Positions 1 to 7,085 of a DNA stretch of 54,523 nt are shown here, piece after piece. Source of the DNA: SAR116 cluster bacterium AG-313-A07 (GTDB lineage: Bacteria > Pseudomonadota > Alphaproteobacteria > Thalassobaculales > Thalassobaculaceae); NCBI GenBank assembly GCA_003284265.1, contig QBVV01000009.1:1-54523 (forward strand), written 5' to 3'. A program made the position numbers and the translations under genes. Numbering within the stretch: position 1 is the stretch's first letter; each line of letters begins with the position of its first letter. The notes under the pieces are model-generated. The model searched no databases. It saw nothing but the letters and a program-made list of their open reading frames with translations, and had not been told where the DNA came from.

Positions 1-73
1 TTTCCGGATCTGGCTTTTGTCCTGCATGCAGCGACAGCGTATCAAAATCAAAAATATTTCCTGACGACCCCAT
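1..73 (-). CDS. metY: O-acetylhomoserine sulfhydrylase (MetY-like), N-terminal fragment
   Basis: Only the first 24 codons lie in the window; the gene continues past its left edge. The ATG is at 73-71, preceded by AGGAG six bases upstream. The visible protein carries F-D-T-L-S-L-H-A-G-Q followed by P-D-P, the typical N-terminal signature of O-acetylhomoserine aminocarboxypropyltransferase in the Cys/Met-metabolism PLP family. That enzyme makes homocysteine from O-acetylhomoserine and sulfide in the cytoplasm. The PLP lysine and the rest of the fold are not visible, so another member of the family, such as cystathionine gamma-synthase, cannot be fully excluded. It is divergent from the copper chaperone gene at 250. 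Confidence 0.7.
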   Translation of the reverse strand, partial: MGSSGNIFDFDTLSLHAGQKPDPE

Positions 74-249
74 TTAGAGCTCCTAAAAGTTACGAAATAT
101 TGAATTTAAACAATTACGCGGTTTCAACTTAAACTTTAAAATATACTATAAGGTAATAGACCAGAAATAACTTTTTAATAGTCTATGAGAGGTGTAATAA
201 AAACCCTAATGATTAGCAAAAAATGTAAACTTAAGGATAGGTTGGAAAA

Positions 250-720
250 GTGAAAAATTCTCTGCGTTTGTCAATAATTATATTATTCTGCTTTTTAATT
301 AGTGAGTCCGCATTTTCCTCTTCATTAATGATAGAAGGTGCTTTTGCGAGAGCATCCTCGGGCCACGGAAAAAATAGCGCCGCCTACCTTTCTATTCACA
401 ACCATTCCCCAAACGATGATCATCTAATTGATGCTAAAACAAATGTCGCTGCGATGACAAGCATACACAATCATGTCAACGACAAGGGAATAATGAAAAT
501 GCGGGCGGTAAAACAAATCGCTATCCCAGCGAACGGTAGTATTAAATTACAACCAGGCGGTTTTCATATAATGTTAATGGGCTTAAAAAAACCTCTGCTC
601 GAAGGCGATAAATTCAACTTAACCCTTATTTTTAAAAAAGCAGGCGCTGTCCTGTGTCCAGTGCTAGTTAAAAAAGTGCATGCTATGGGACACGGCAAGA
701 AAATGAAACACACTCACTAA
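250..720 (+). CDS. Periplasmic copper chaperone, PCuAC (DUF461) family
   Basis: This 156-residue protein begins at a GTG with AAGGATAGG just upstream. Residues 1-23 form a Sec signal peptide (basic start, hydrophobic core, S-A-F-S-S end). The mature part holds the full PCuAC copper-binding pattern H-X10-M-X21-H-X-M, with ligands His73, Met84, His106 and Met108, and the conserved P-G-G-F-H-I-M-L-M-G-L. Members of this family carry Cu(I) in the periplasm, usually towards the CuA site of cytochrome c oxidase. The C-terminal tail (144-156) is rich in His, Met and Lys and could bind extra metal. No SCO/SenC partner is adjacent, so the exact recipient is unknown. Confidence 0.88.
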   Translation: MKNSLRLSIIILFCFLISESAFSSSLMIEGAFARASSGHGKNSAAYLSIHNHSPNDDHLIDAKTNVAAMTSIHNHVNDKGIMKMRAVKQIAIPANGSIKLQPGGFHIMLMGLKKPLLEGDKFNLTLIFKKAGAVLCPVLVKKVHAMGHGKKMKHTH

Positions 721-791
721 AAACCATAATGTTATTTGTTACCAAAATCTCGAAGAGTTAACAACCATCGCATCTTGACTGGCAAGGAGAT

Positions 792-1853
792 TTATCTGAT
801 GGCTGCAGCTATCGCATCGCCGAGGTCTTTGGTATTTGCCTGACCTCCCAGATCGGGCGTCTTAGGACCACCTTGGGACACTACTTCTTCGATTGCACGC
901 ACTATTTCTGTTGCCGCATCACTATATCCATGGTGCTCCAGCATCATTGAACCCGACCAAATCTGACCTATTGGATTAGCTATGCCTTTCCCCGCTATAT
1001 CAGGGGCCGAGCCATGAACAGGCTCAAACATGGATGGCAAATCACCATCTGGATTGATATTAGCCGATGGCGCTATGGCAATAGAGCCGGCGACAGCTGG
1101 ACCAAGATCAGAAAGGATATCACCAAATAAATTAGACCCAACCACAACGTCAAACCAGTCCGGGTGTAACACAAAGTTGGCGGTCAATATATCGATATGA
1201 TATTGATCAGTGCTGAGGCTGGGGTATTCCTTGGATATGGCATCAAACCGCTCATCCCAATACGGCATTGTGTGAATAATCCCATTAGATTTTGTAGCAG
1301 ATGTTACTTTCTTAAGGTCGCGTTTTTGGCATAGATCAAAGGCATATCGGAGAATTCTGTCCGTACCAAACTTAGTAAAGACCGATTCTTGAACAGCAAC
1401 TTCATATTCAGTCCCTCGATGAAGTCTCCCCCCTATTTCAGAATATTCTCCTTCATTATTCTCTCTCACAACCCAGAAATTTATATCTTCTGGCCCCCTA
1501 TTTGATAATGGACAGGGCATACCTCTCAGCATCCGTACAGGCCTTAAATTCACATATTGCTTCATCTCTCTCCGAATTGGGATCAAAAGTCCCCAAAGGG
1601 AAACGTGGTCTGGAACCCCCGGGTAGCCGCAAGCGCCTAAGAAGATCGAGTCAAATTGTTTCAGCGTCTCTATACCATCATCCGGCATGAGTTTACCCGT
1701 TTTATGATAACGTTCGCAGCCCCAATCAAATTCCTCAAAGTCATAGCTGAGACCGTATTTAGCACCAACGGCTTCTAAAACTTTTATTCCTTCTGGAACC
1801 ACTTCCCAACCAATACCATCACCAGGAATAACGGCTATTTTTAATTTCGACAT
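792..1853 (-). CDS. ttuC: Tartrate/D-malate dehydrogenase-type beta-decarboxylating dehydrogenase
   Basis: A 353-residue member of the isocitrate/isopropylmalate dehydrogenase superfamily. It shows the start A-V-I-P-G-D-G-I-G, substrate-site N-L-R-P-V-R and V-V-R-E-N-N-E-G-E-Y, the metal-binding stretch G-D-I-L-S-D-L-G, and E-P-V-H-G-S-A-P-D-I-A-G for NAD binding. The features fit TtuC/DmlA (NAD-dependent oxidation and decarboxylation of tartrate or D-malate, needing Mg or Mn) better than LeuB, and no leuCD lies nearby. I placed the start at the ATG at 1853, behind GGAGGG, rather than ten codons upstream. It is divergent from the SDR gene at 1947 and convergent with the copper chaperone gene. 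The exact 2-hydroxyacid is not decided by sequence alone. Confidence 0.82.
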   Translation of the reverse strand: MSKLKIAVIPGDGIGWEVVPEGIKVLEAVGAKYGLSYDFEEFDWGCERYHKTGKLMPDDGIETLKQFDSIFLGACGYPGVPDHVSLWGLLIPIRREMKQYVNLRPVRMLRGMPCPLSNRGPEDINFWVVRENNEGEYSEIGGRLHRGTEYEVAVQESVFTKFGTDRILRYAFDLCQKRDLKKVTSATKSNGIIHTMPYWDERFDAISKEYPSLSTDQYHIDILTANFVLHPDWFDVVVGSNLFGDILSDLGPAVAGSIAIAPSANINPDGDLPSMFEPVHGSAPDIAGKGIANPIGQIWSGSMMLEHHGYSDAATEIVRAIEEVVSQGGPKTPDLGGQANTKDLGDAIAAAIR

Positions 1854-1946
1854 GGATTTGCCCTCCGAGTAATATAGTATCAACTATATACGTCAGACAA
1901 ACAATCCTAACAATCGGGAACATAATTTTTTATTGGGGCGAATGAT

Positions 1947-2702
1947 ATGAGATCCACTAAACTGAGAGGAAAGATAGCACTCGTTACCGGGGCTGGCCAG
2001 AATATCGGACGCAGCATAGCTTTAGATCTGGCTGCATCGGGGGCAACAATAATTGTTAATGGAAGAAGTGACGAGGCCCTTGTATTCGATACCGTTAAAG
2101 AGATAGAAAAAAATGGTGGCAGCGCTAAAGGGTTCATGGCTGATATATCAGATCCTGACTCTGTTGAGAGAATGATGGATAATACAGAAAAGGAACACGG
2201 TGGCCTGGATATACTTGTCTGCAATGCAGGGCTCCGAAGGCAAACCCCATTTCTAAATATGTCATTTATTGAATGGAGAGAGATTTTATCCGTAGCTCTA
2301 GATGGTGCTTTTCTGCTCACTAAGGCTGCTGTTCCACTTATGATTAAACGGGGCCAGGGTGCAATAGTTGGTCTATCTGGGATGTCGCATCATATCGGAA
2401 CACCAAACCGTTGTCATGTATCGGCATCCAAGGCAGGATTAGAGGGTTTGATGCGCTCTCTCGCGATAGAGCTTGCTCCTTATAAGATAACCTGCAACTG
2501 CATAGCTCCAGGTCTGATTGATACTGTTCGCGGAAAATCTTCAGGAGAGCGGCCAACAAGTTCTAATAATAACAATATCCCGATCCAACGCATAGGAGAT
2601 GTCGAAGAAATAGCCGCATTAGTCAATCTAATTGTGGGTCCAAACGGCGGATTTACAACAGGTCAGACTATTCACGTGAATGGGGGTTCCTTCTTGACTT
2701 GA
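1947..2702 (+). CDS. SDR-family protein lacking the catalytic tyrosine
   Basis: A 251-residue Rossmann protein of the classical short-chain dehydrogenase/reductase type. The cofactor motif T-G-A-G-Q-N-I-G is at 14-21, D66 follows the fourth strand, and N-A-G is at 93-95. The catalytic block should read Ser, then Tyr-X3-Lys; here Ser144 and Lys162 are present but residue 158, where Tyr belongs, is Val (context C-H-V-S-A-S-K-A-G). The C-terminal G-Q-T-I-H-V-N-G-G is intact, so the gene is not simply decayed. Either a neighbouring residue such as His157 takes part, or the protein is not a normal oxidoreductase. It is divergent from the TtuC-like dehydrogenase. The substrate is unknown. Confidence 0.85.
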   Translation: MRSTKLRGKIALVTGAGQNIGRSIALDLAASGATIIVNGRSDEALVFDTVKEIEKNGGSAKGFMADISDPDSVERMMDNTEKEHGGLDILVCNAGLRRQTPFLNMSFIEWREILSVALDGAFLLTKAAVPLMIKRGQGAIVGLSGMSHHIGTPNRCHVSASKAGLEGLMRSLAIELAPYKITCNCIAPGLIDTVRGKSSGERPTSSNNNNIPIQRIGDVEEIAALVNLIVGPNGGFTTGQTIHVNGGSFLT

Positions 2703-2785
2703 AAAATAATCTTGTTATTCAGAGATTGAGAAAAACGCTGCCCATTAGTTGTATAAGATAAGATAAGTTAATCTAAGGGAAACAA

Positions 2786-3799
2786 ATGATTGATCTACGA
2801 AGTGATACTGTCACTAAACCGACAGCTGAAATGTACAAAGCAATGTCCGAAGCAGCGGTTGGTGACGATGTTTATGGTGATGACCCCACTATTAATGAAT
2901 TGGAGGAGACAGTCGCAGATCTACTTGGGTTTGAAGCTGGATTATTCGTTACATCAGGTACTCAATCAAATTTTACTGCACTCCTCACTCATTGCGGACG
3001 AGGCGATGAATATATCATTGGAGAGACATATCACGTTTATAAGTCGGAGGCAGTAGGCACCGCCGCATTAGGAGGTATCATTCCACAGACTATCCCAGTG
3101 GAAGAGGACGGATCAGTTTGTATCAATTCGATAGAGGCCAAAATTAAGCCAGATGACATACATTTTCCAAGAACTAAACTTGTTTGTTTCGAAAATACTT
3201 ATAACGGCAAGGCCCTATCGCCAGATTACATGAAAAAGGCTTCCGATGTTGCAAGTAAGCATGGCCTATCATCTCATTTAGACGGTGCTCGTTTAATGAA
3301 TGCAGCAATCGCAAATCGCTGCTCTCCCAAAGATTTAACTCGCGGTTTTACCACTGTATCTCTATGTCTCTCTAAAGGGCTTGGAGCGCCCGTCGGATCT
3401 GTTTTAACTGGAAGTTCCAACTTTATAAAAGAGGCTCGAAGAGCACGAAAAATGCTGGGTGGCGGGATGCGTCAAGCAGGTATTTTGGCAGCATGCGGGT
3501 TGGTTGCAGTGAAAACTCAGGTTGATCGGCTAGCGGAAGACCATCGATTAGCTTCACGTTTGGCAACTGAGCTTTCTCAAATTCCAGATATTCAGACTGA
3601 ACCAGGAGGGGCTAATACGAATATGGTTTTTATTAAGGTTCCCGATCAACATCGAGATCCATTAAAAGCTTTTTTAAAGAATAAAGGTATTCTTATAGGT
3701 GGACGCCCGCCAACTTTTCGTTTGGTGATACACCGAGATATTAATGAAGAAGATATCCCTACCACTGTCACGGCTTTTGCTGAGTATTTCCGAAAATAA
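2786..3799 (+). CDS. ltaE: Low-specificity L-threonine aldolase
   Basis: A 337-residue fold-type I PLP enzyme that cleaves L-threonine or L-allo-threonine to glycine and acetaldehyde. It begins M-I-D-L-R-S-D-T-V-T-K-P-T, the hallmark N-terminus of this family. His83 is in the position of the histidine that stacks on the cofactor, Asp166 (D-G-A-R) pairs with the pyridine nitrogen, and Lys197 in S-K-G-L-G-A-P-V-G-S is the Schiff-base lysine. The AAGGGAAAC stretch before the ATG is a reasonable ribosome-binding site. Its 3' end is convergent with an MFS gene only 11 bases away. A second, more distant threonine-aldolase-like gene lies at 32307-33377. Confidence 0.9.
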   Translation: MIDLRSDTVTKPTAEMYKAMSEAAVGDDVYGDDPTINELEETVADLLGFEAGLFVTSGTQSNFTALLTHCGRGDEYIIGETYHVYKSEAVGTAALGGIIPQTIPVEEDGSVCINSIEAKIKPDDIHFPRTKLVCFENTYNGKALSPDYMKKASDVASKHGLSSHLDGARLMNAAIANRCSPKDLTRGFTTVSLCLSKGLGAPVGSVLTGSSNFIKEARRARKMLGGGMRQAGILAACGLVAVKTQVDRLAEDHRLASRLATELSQIPDIQTEPGGANTNMVFIKVPDQHRDPLKAFLKNKGILIGGRPPTFRLVIHRDINEEDIPTTVTAFAEYFRK

Positions 3800-3805
3800 A
3801 ATGAA

Positions 3806-3821
3806 GGAAACTAAAGTTTCC
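3806..3821. terminator. Short inverted repeat between convergent ltaE and MFS genes
   Basis: GGAAAC and GTTTCC arms (six bases each) flank a four-base loop; the repeat overlaps the stop codon of the minus-strand MFS gene. On the minus strand it is followed by a T-rich stretch (TTCATTTTATTTT), so a weak terminator for the MFS transcript is possible. The stem is short and has only three G-C pairs, so this is tentative. Confidence 0.3.
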
Positions 3822-5058
3822 AGAATATCAATAAACGTGGTTTGAATAACGCAGCAAGCAAAACACAGCCAAGAAGCGAATAAATACCGCAAGCAAACGA
3901 GATGCTCTCAATCCCTATATCTGAATCGATTAACCAGCCAAATACTGCTGGACCGAGAGCGCTGGCAATAACCTGTATTCCCGCAACCATTGCTTTGATT
4001 GATCCTAAATGCAAAACACCATAAAGTTCGGCCCAGACAGTCGAAATTATTGTAGCGGTCGCCCCTCCAGTTATTCCTGCCATTGCCATAAACGCTATCA
4101 CAGTGGCCGAGGCATCAAAATATGCCAGAACAAACGTGGAGCAAATCATGGGCAACATATAAAAAGGGGTTAGTGTGAGAGCCCCATATCTATCTACAAG
4201 CATGCCTGTGACAACCGACATGGCGACTTGGAAAATTGCATAAATAACAAAACAAGATGCATAAAAAGATAGATCCCAACCTTTTACTTCCGTCAGATGC
4301 ACTTGGTGAAAATTCAACCCAGTTATTACGAAAGCGGTGGACATCATAGCCATCATAGCCAGAAAAAAGCGTTTATCTTTCAAAACCTGCTTACGCGTCC
4401 ACTGCCTCCGTTTATCCTTTGCGTCAAACTTTTCAGTTCTCTGCGCGGTTACTAAAAATTTTTCATGGCGTGCACCATGCCCTTTCAATAACCACAACAA
4501 GATAGGCGGTATTAGGATAATTAGAATTATAGCGCTAATAAACCACACATCGCGCCATGGCAGCAATAAAAGGACCAAAACAGACGTTGCCGGAAATATT
4601 GCTTGGCCACTAGGGAAACCGAGGGCCGCGAGACTTACAGCACGCCCTCGACTGTAATCGTCAAAATATCGAGCCATAGTAACAGTGGCAGCCTGGCTCA
4701 AGAGACCCTGCCCCGCTATTCGAAGAAGGAAAATTGCAACAGTAAGCATCACAACACCCTCTGCAAAAGACATAAACATGCATGCAAATGCCATCCCAAA
4801 GCATAGCAGTATCGAATAAAAACGAAGATCAATCCGATCGATCAATTTTCCTAACCAAATTAATAATAAGCCACTGCTGAGTGTTCCAATAGCATACACA
4901 TTTGCAAACTCGCCGTGGCTGAGGTTAAAAGTCTCTCGAAGTTCCCCACTATACATCGCAATGTAAAATGTTTGCCCAAATGTGGAGATGAAGGCTGTAA
5001 AATAACCAAAACCCAGAAATCGAATATTTTTTCGAACGAAATGGACGTATTCCAACAT
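3811..5058 (-). CDS. Major facilitator superfamily transporter
   Basis: A 415-residue polytopic inner-membrane protein with about twelve hydrophobic segments, and a central cytoplasmic loop rich in Lys and Arg at about 195-225 between the two six-helix halves. Between helices 2 and 3 it has G-K-L-I-D-R-I-D-L-R, the MFS motif A region (G-X3-D-R). A second such motif (M-L-V-D-R-Y-G) lies in the C-terminal half. It most resembles monocarboxylate/oxalate-type MFS carriers, but the substrate cannot be read from sequence. It lies downstream of the GntR regulator and TauD-type dioxygenase genes on the same strand, so uptake of a substrate for that cluster is a fair inference. Confidence 0.82.
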   Translation of the reverse strand: MLEYVHFVRKNIRFLGFGYFTAFISTFGQTFYIAMYSGELRETFNLSHGEFANVYAIGTLSSGLLLIWLGKLIDRIDLRFYSILLCFGMAFACMFMSFAEGVVMLTVAIFLLRIAGQGLLSQAATVTMARYFDDYSRGRAVSLAALGFPSGQAIFPATSVLVLLLLPWRDVWFISAIILIILIPPILLWLLKGHGARHEKFLVTAQRTEKFDAKDKRRQWTRKQVLKDKRFFLAMMAMMSTAFVITGLNFHQVHLTEVKGWDLSFYASCFVIYAIFQVAMSVVTGMLVDRYGALTLTPFYMLPMICSTFVLAYFDASATVIAFMAMAGITGGATATIISTVWAELYGVLHLGSIKAMVAGIQVIASALGPAVFGWLIDSDIGIESISFACGIYSLLGCVLLAALFKPRLLIFWKL

Positions 5059-5169
5059 TATATCCTTAGATCCAGGAGTACAGAGTTTATGCCCAAATCG
5101 ATTTTAAAAGCTCACATCCTAAGCTTACACAACTCCAGCTGTTTTCGTTTTTACGGAGATTTAATTTAA

Positions 5170-5188
5170 CCAAAAAAACGATTTTTGG
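5170..5188 (-). terminator. Possible terminator hairpin after the GntR gene
   Basis: CCAAAAA and TTTTTGG make a seven-base perfect stem with a five-base loop, starting about 19 bases downstream of the stop codon of the minus-strand GntR gene. The stem is A-T rich with its T run inside one arm, so it would be weak. It lies in the 148-base gap between the GntR and MFS genes, in which I see nothing else. Confidence 0.28.
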
Positions 5189-5206
5189 GAATATTAACAG
5201 ATATGC

Positions 5207-5896
5207 CTACTTGTATATTACCGATTGTACAAAACTTCTATCATAATCGATTATACGTGTGAAAGCATCTACAGCTTTATCCTCGTTTCCTTCGGCAACT
5301 GCTCTGGCTGCCTGGCCATGCATTTTTGAAGGCATTCGTGTATCACCTGCTTTTTTTATGTGCGCAAACCAAAACCTTCGCAGCATAGGCTGCAATAACC
5401 GACGCATCTTGTTAGCATGCTCATTTCCCATTGCAAGCATACACAAATTATTAAATTCACCATCCACACGTATTTGACCTGCTATGTCGTTTCTATCGGC
5501 AATATCATCAAACTCCTCTGCTAGCCGAGAGAATTCAAGCCTTTGTTCAGCGGTTGCCCTCATGGCAGCACTTCGCGCAACCAGTGCATCTAATCCACGA
5601 TTCACTTCTAAAAGACGCAAAACTGAACACGCATCAAGATCAGATACTTTTATCCCACGACGCGGCAACACAGTTAATAAACCCGCCATTGCTAACTGTT
5701 GAATAGCTTCTCTAACAGGGGTTCGGCCAAGTCCAATAGACTCTGCTAGGTCCTTTTCTGTAACAACCACTCCTGGAGAAAATTCGAGCAGTACTATTTT
5801 TTCTTCTAAACGGTGATATGCTATTTCTTTTTGAGTGTCGGGGGCTTGATATTCCCATTTAGTGAGATCCACCGCTAAACTATCTCTATATTCCAT
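5207..5896 (-). CDS. GntR-family transcriptional regulator, FadR/FCD type
   Basis: A 229-residue DNA-binding regulator. Residues 25-88 form the winged helix-turn-helix, with G-V-V-V-T-E-K-D-L-A-E-S-I-G and G-R-T-P-V-R-E-A-I-Q-Q-L, the family's recognition helix. Residues 95-220 are an all-helical FCD ligand-binding domain, which in relatives binds small organic acids with the help of a metal. It sits between the MFS transporter and the TauD-type dioxygenase, all on the minus strand, so it is likely the local repressor of that group and perhaps of the divergent hydantoinase gene. The effector is unknown, and I found no convincing operator palindrome in the flanking gaps. Confidence 0.88.
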   Translation of the reverse strand: MEYRDSLAVDLTKWEYQAPDTQKEIAYHRLEEKIVLLEFSPGVVVTEKDLAESIGLGRTPVREAIQQLAMAGLLTVLPRRGIKVSDLDACSVLRLLEVNRGLDALVARSAAMRATAEQRLEFSRLAEEFDDIADRNDIAGQIRVDGEFNNLCMLAMGNEHANKMRRLLQPMLRRFWFAHIKKAGDTRMPSKMHGQAARAVAEGNEDKAVDAFTRIIDYDRSFVQSVIYK

Positions 5897-6027
5897 AAAT
5901 GGATCCTTGCCTCTACACAGATCTTTTTCTTCTCAGCTCTCAAAAACCAGCAACCATAACCAACGTTAACAGACAACATCAATCTATTGTAAACAAACTC
6001 TGATAAAGATCAGATAGGTGGATTTGA

Positions 6028-6882
6028 TTAAACAGTCATAGAGCCAACAACGGTTGTCCTATGCATAACCCGTCGATACGTTCTTTGCCACGGCCGCCCT
6101 CGATGCAATGCACATCGGTTATCCCAAATCACTAAATCATTGCGTTTCCAGCTATGCTTATAAATATATTTACAATCAGTAATGTGCTTATTGAGTCTTT
6201 TGATCAGCGTCCGACCCTTTTCTAGGGGCCATCCCTCGATGTAGGAGGCATGAGCGCCAAGAAACAAATTTTTTCTGTGGTTTGTTGGGTTTTTCCGAAC
6301 CATAGCTTGTCTGACTGGCGGTAATTCGTACTTGTCTTCTCTATCCAACAAACTTGTATCAATTAGACTTCTGGAATAGGCAAAGTCATGCACACATATC
6401 AAATTTTCGAGTTCACTTTTTTGATCATTATCTAGATCTTCGTAAGCAGCACGCATACTGGCAAACTCCGTCTCTCCCCCCTCCGGCGGGACTTCTCTAC
6501 CTGAAAGCAATGACATCATTGCTGGTATCGGTTTAAAAGAACTATCTGTGTGCCACATTTGATTACCAGTATTGAAGACCATTCTTCGATCTTCGGGTGC
6601 AATAACTTCTCCGTTTTTTCCAACATTTGTAAGCACCGTCACTGGTTTACCAGCACCGCCTTGCTGCTTGGAGTTTATTGTGTTTTCTAAATCTCCAAAT
6701 CTTTGGGAAAACACAACTTGCTGTTCATCGGTAAGAGGTTGATCCGGAAAAACTAAAATTGAATATTCTTCAAAGGCAGTTTTTATGTCTGAAAAATCGC
6801 GCTCGGAGATTTTTTCACATAAATTCACCTCGTTAATTTCCGCCGCGAAATTTCCTGTTAATCGCTTAACCCGAATAGACAT
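6028..6882 (-). CDS. TauD/TfdA-type Fe(II)/2-oxoglutarate dioxygenase
   Basis: A 284-residue non-haem iron dioxygenase. The iron triad is visible: His111 and Asp113 (W-H-T-D-S-S-F) and His260 (A-L-H-R-G-R-P-W), with Arg residues shortly after that would bind the 2-oxoglutarate carboxylate. Such enzymes hydroxylate taurine, aryloxyacetates, carnitine precursors and similar compounds, with decarboxylation of 2-oxoglutarate. The start was set at the ATG at 6882, which follows GTGGAG, leaving out eleven upstream codons. It is divergent from the fused hydantoinase gene across a 203-base region and co-oriented with the GntR gene. The substrate is unknown. Confidence 0.86.
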   Translation of the reverse strand: MSIRVKRLTGNFAAEINEVNLCEKISERDFSDIKTAFEEYSILVFPDQPLTDEQQVVFSQRFGDLENTINSKQQGGAGKPVTVLTNVGKNGEVIAPEDRRMVFNTGNQMWHTDSSFKPIPAMMSLLSGREVPPEGGETEFASMRAAYEDLDNDQKSELENLICVHDFAYSRSLIDTSLLDREDKYELPPVRQAMVRKNPTNHRKNLFLGAHASYIEGWPLEKGRTLIKRLNKHITDCKYIYKHSWKRNDLVIWDNRCALHRGRPWQRTYRRVMHRTTVVGSMTV

Positions 6883-7011
6883 TTTCAACTCCACTTTCGA
6901 TCGATTTCTGACCAAGTGATCATCGGTTCAATTGCGTTACATTATTGAGACAAACAACTTGGATCTATCCTAAAGCATATAGCGTCCCTAAATTATCCTC
7001 ATACAGATCTA

Positions 7012-7038
7012 TTGACCAAAGAACTAGCTCAATATTAT
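7012..7038 (+). promoter_or_regulatory. Possible promoter of the fused hydantoinase gene
   Basis: TTGACC at 7012-7017 and TATTAT at 7033-7038 resemble a -35/-10 pair but are only 15 bases apart; TATTAA three bases further gives an 18-base gap. It would start transcription about 40 bases before the ATG at 7086. It lies in the divergent region shared with the dioxygenase gene. Confidence 0.3.
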
Positions 7039-7085
7039 TAAAGTTATCAGGTCTTATTAATTTCTTATGATCGTGTGATATTTAT

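Noticed and set aside
74..249. A SAM-II or SAM-V riboswitch before the metY-like gene
   Set aside because: The gap is A-T rich and a 5-6 pair stem (GTTGAA with TTCAAT) can be drawn, but the conserved CTAAA(A/G)AGG-type segment near the ribosome-binding site is missing. A covariance search would be needed; by eye there is no match.
792..1853. Isopropylmalate dehydrogenase LeuB
   Set aside because: Substrate-site context and lack of leuCD fit tartrate/D-malate dehydrogenases better, although the superfamily is shared.
5210..5235. TTGTA ... TACAA as a GntR operator
   Set aside because: The repeat lies within the 3' coding end of the GntR gene itself, and spacing does not fit known FadR-type sites.
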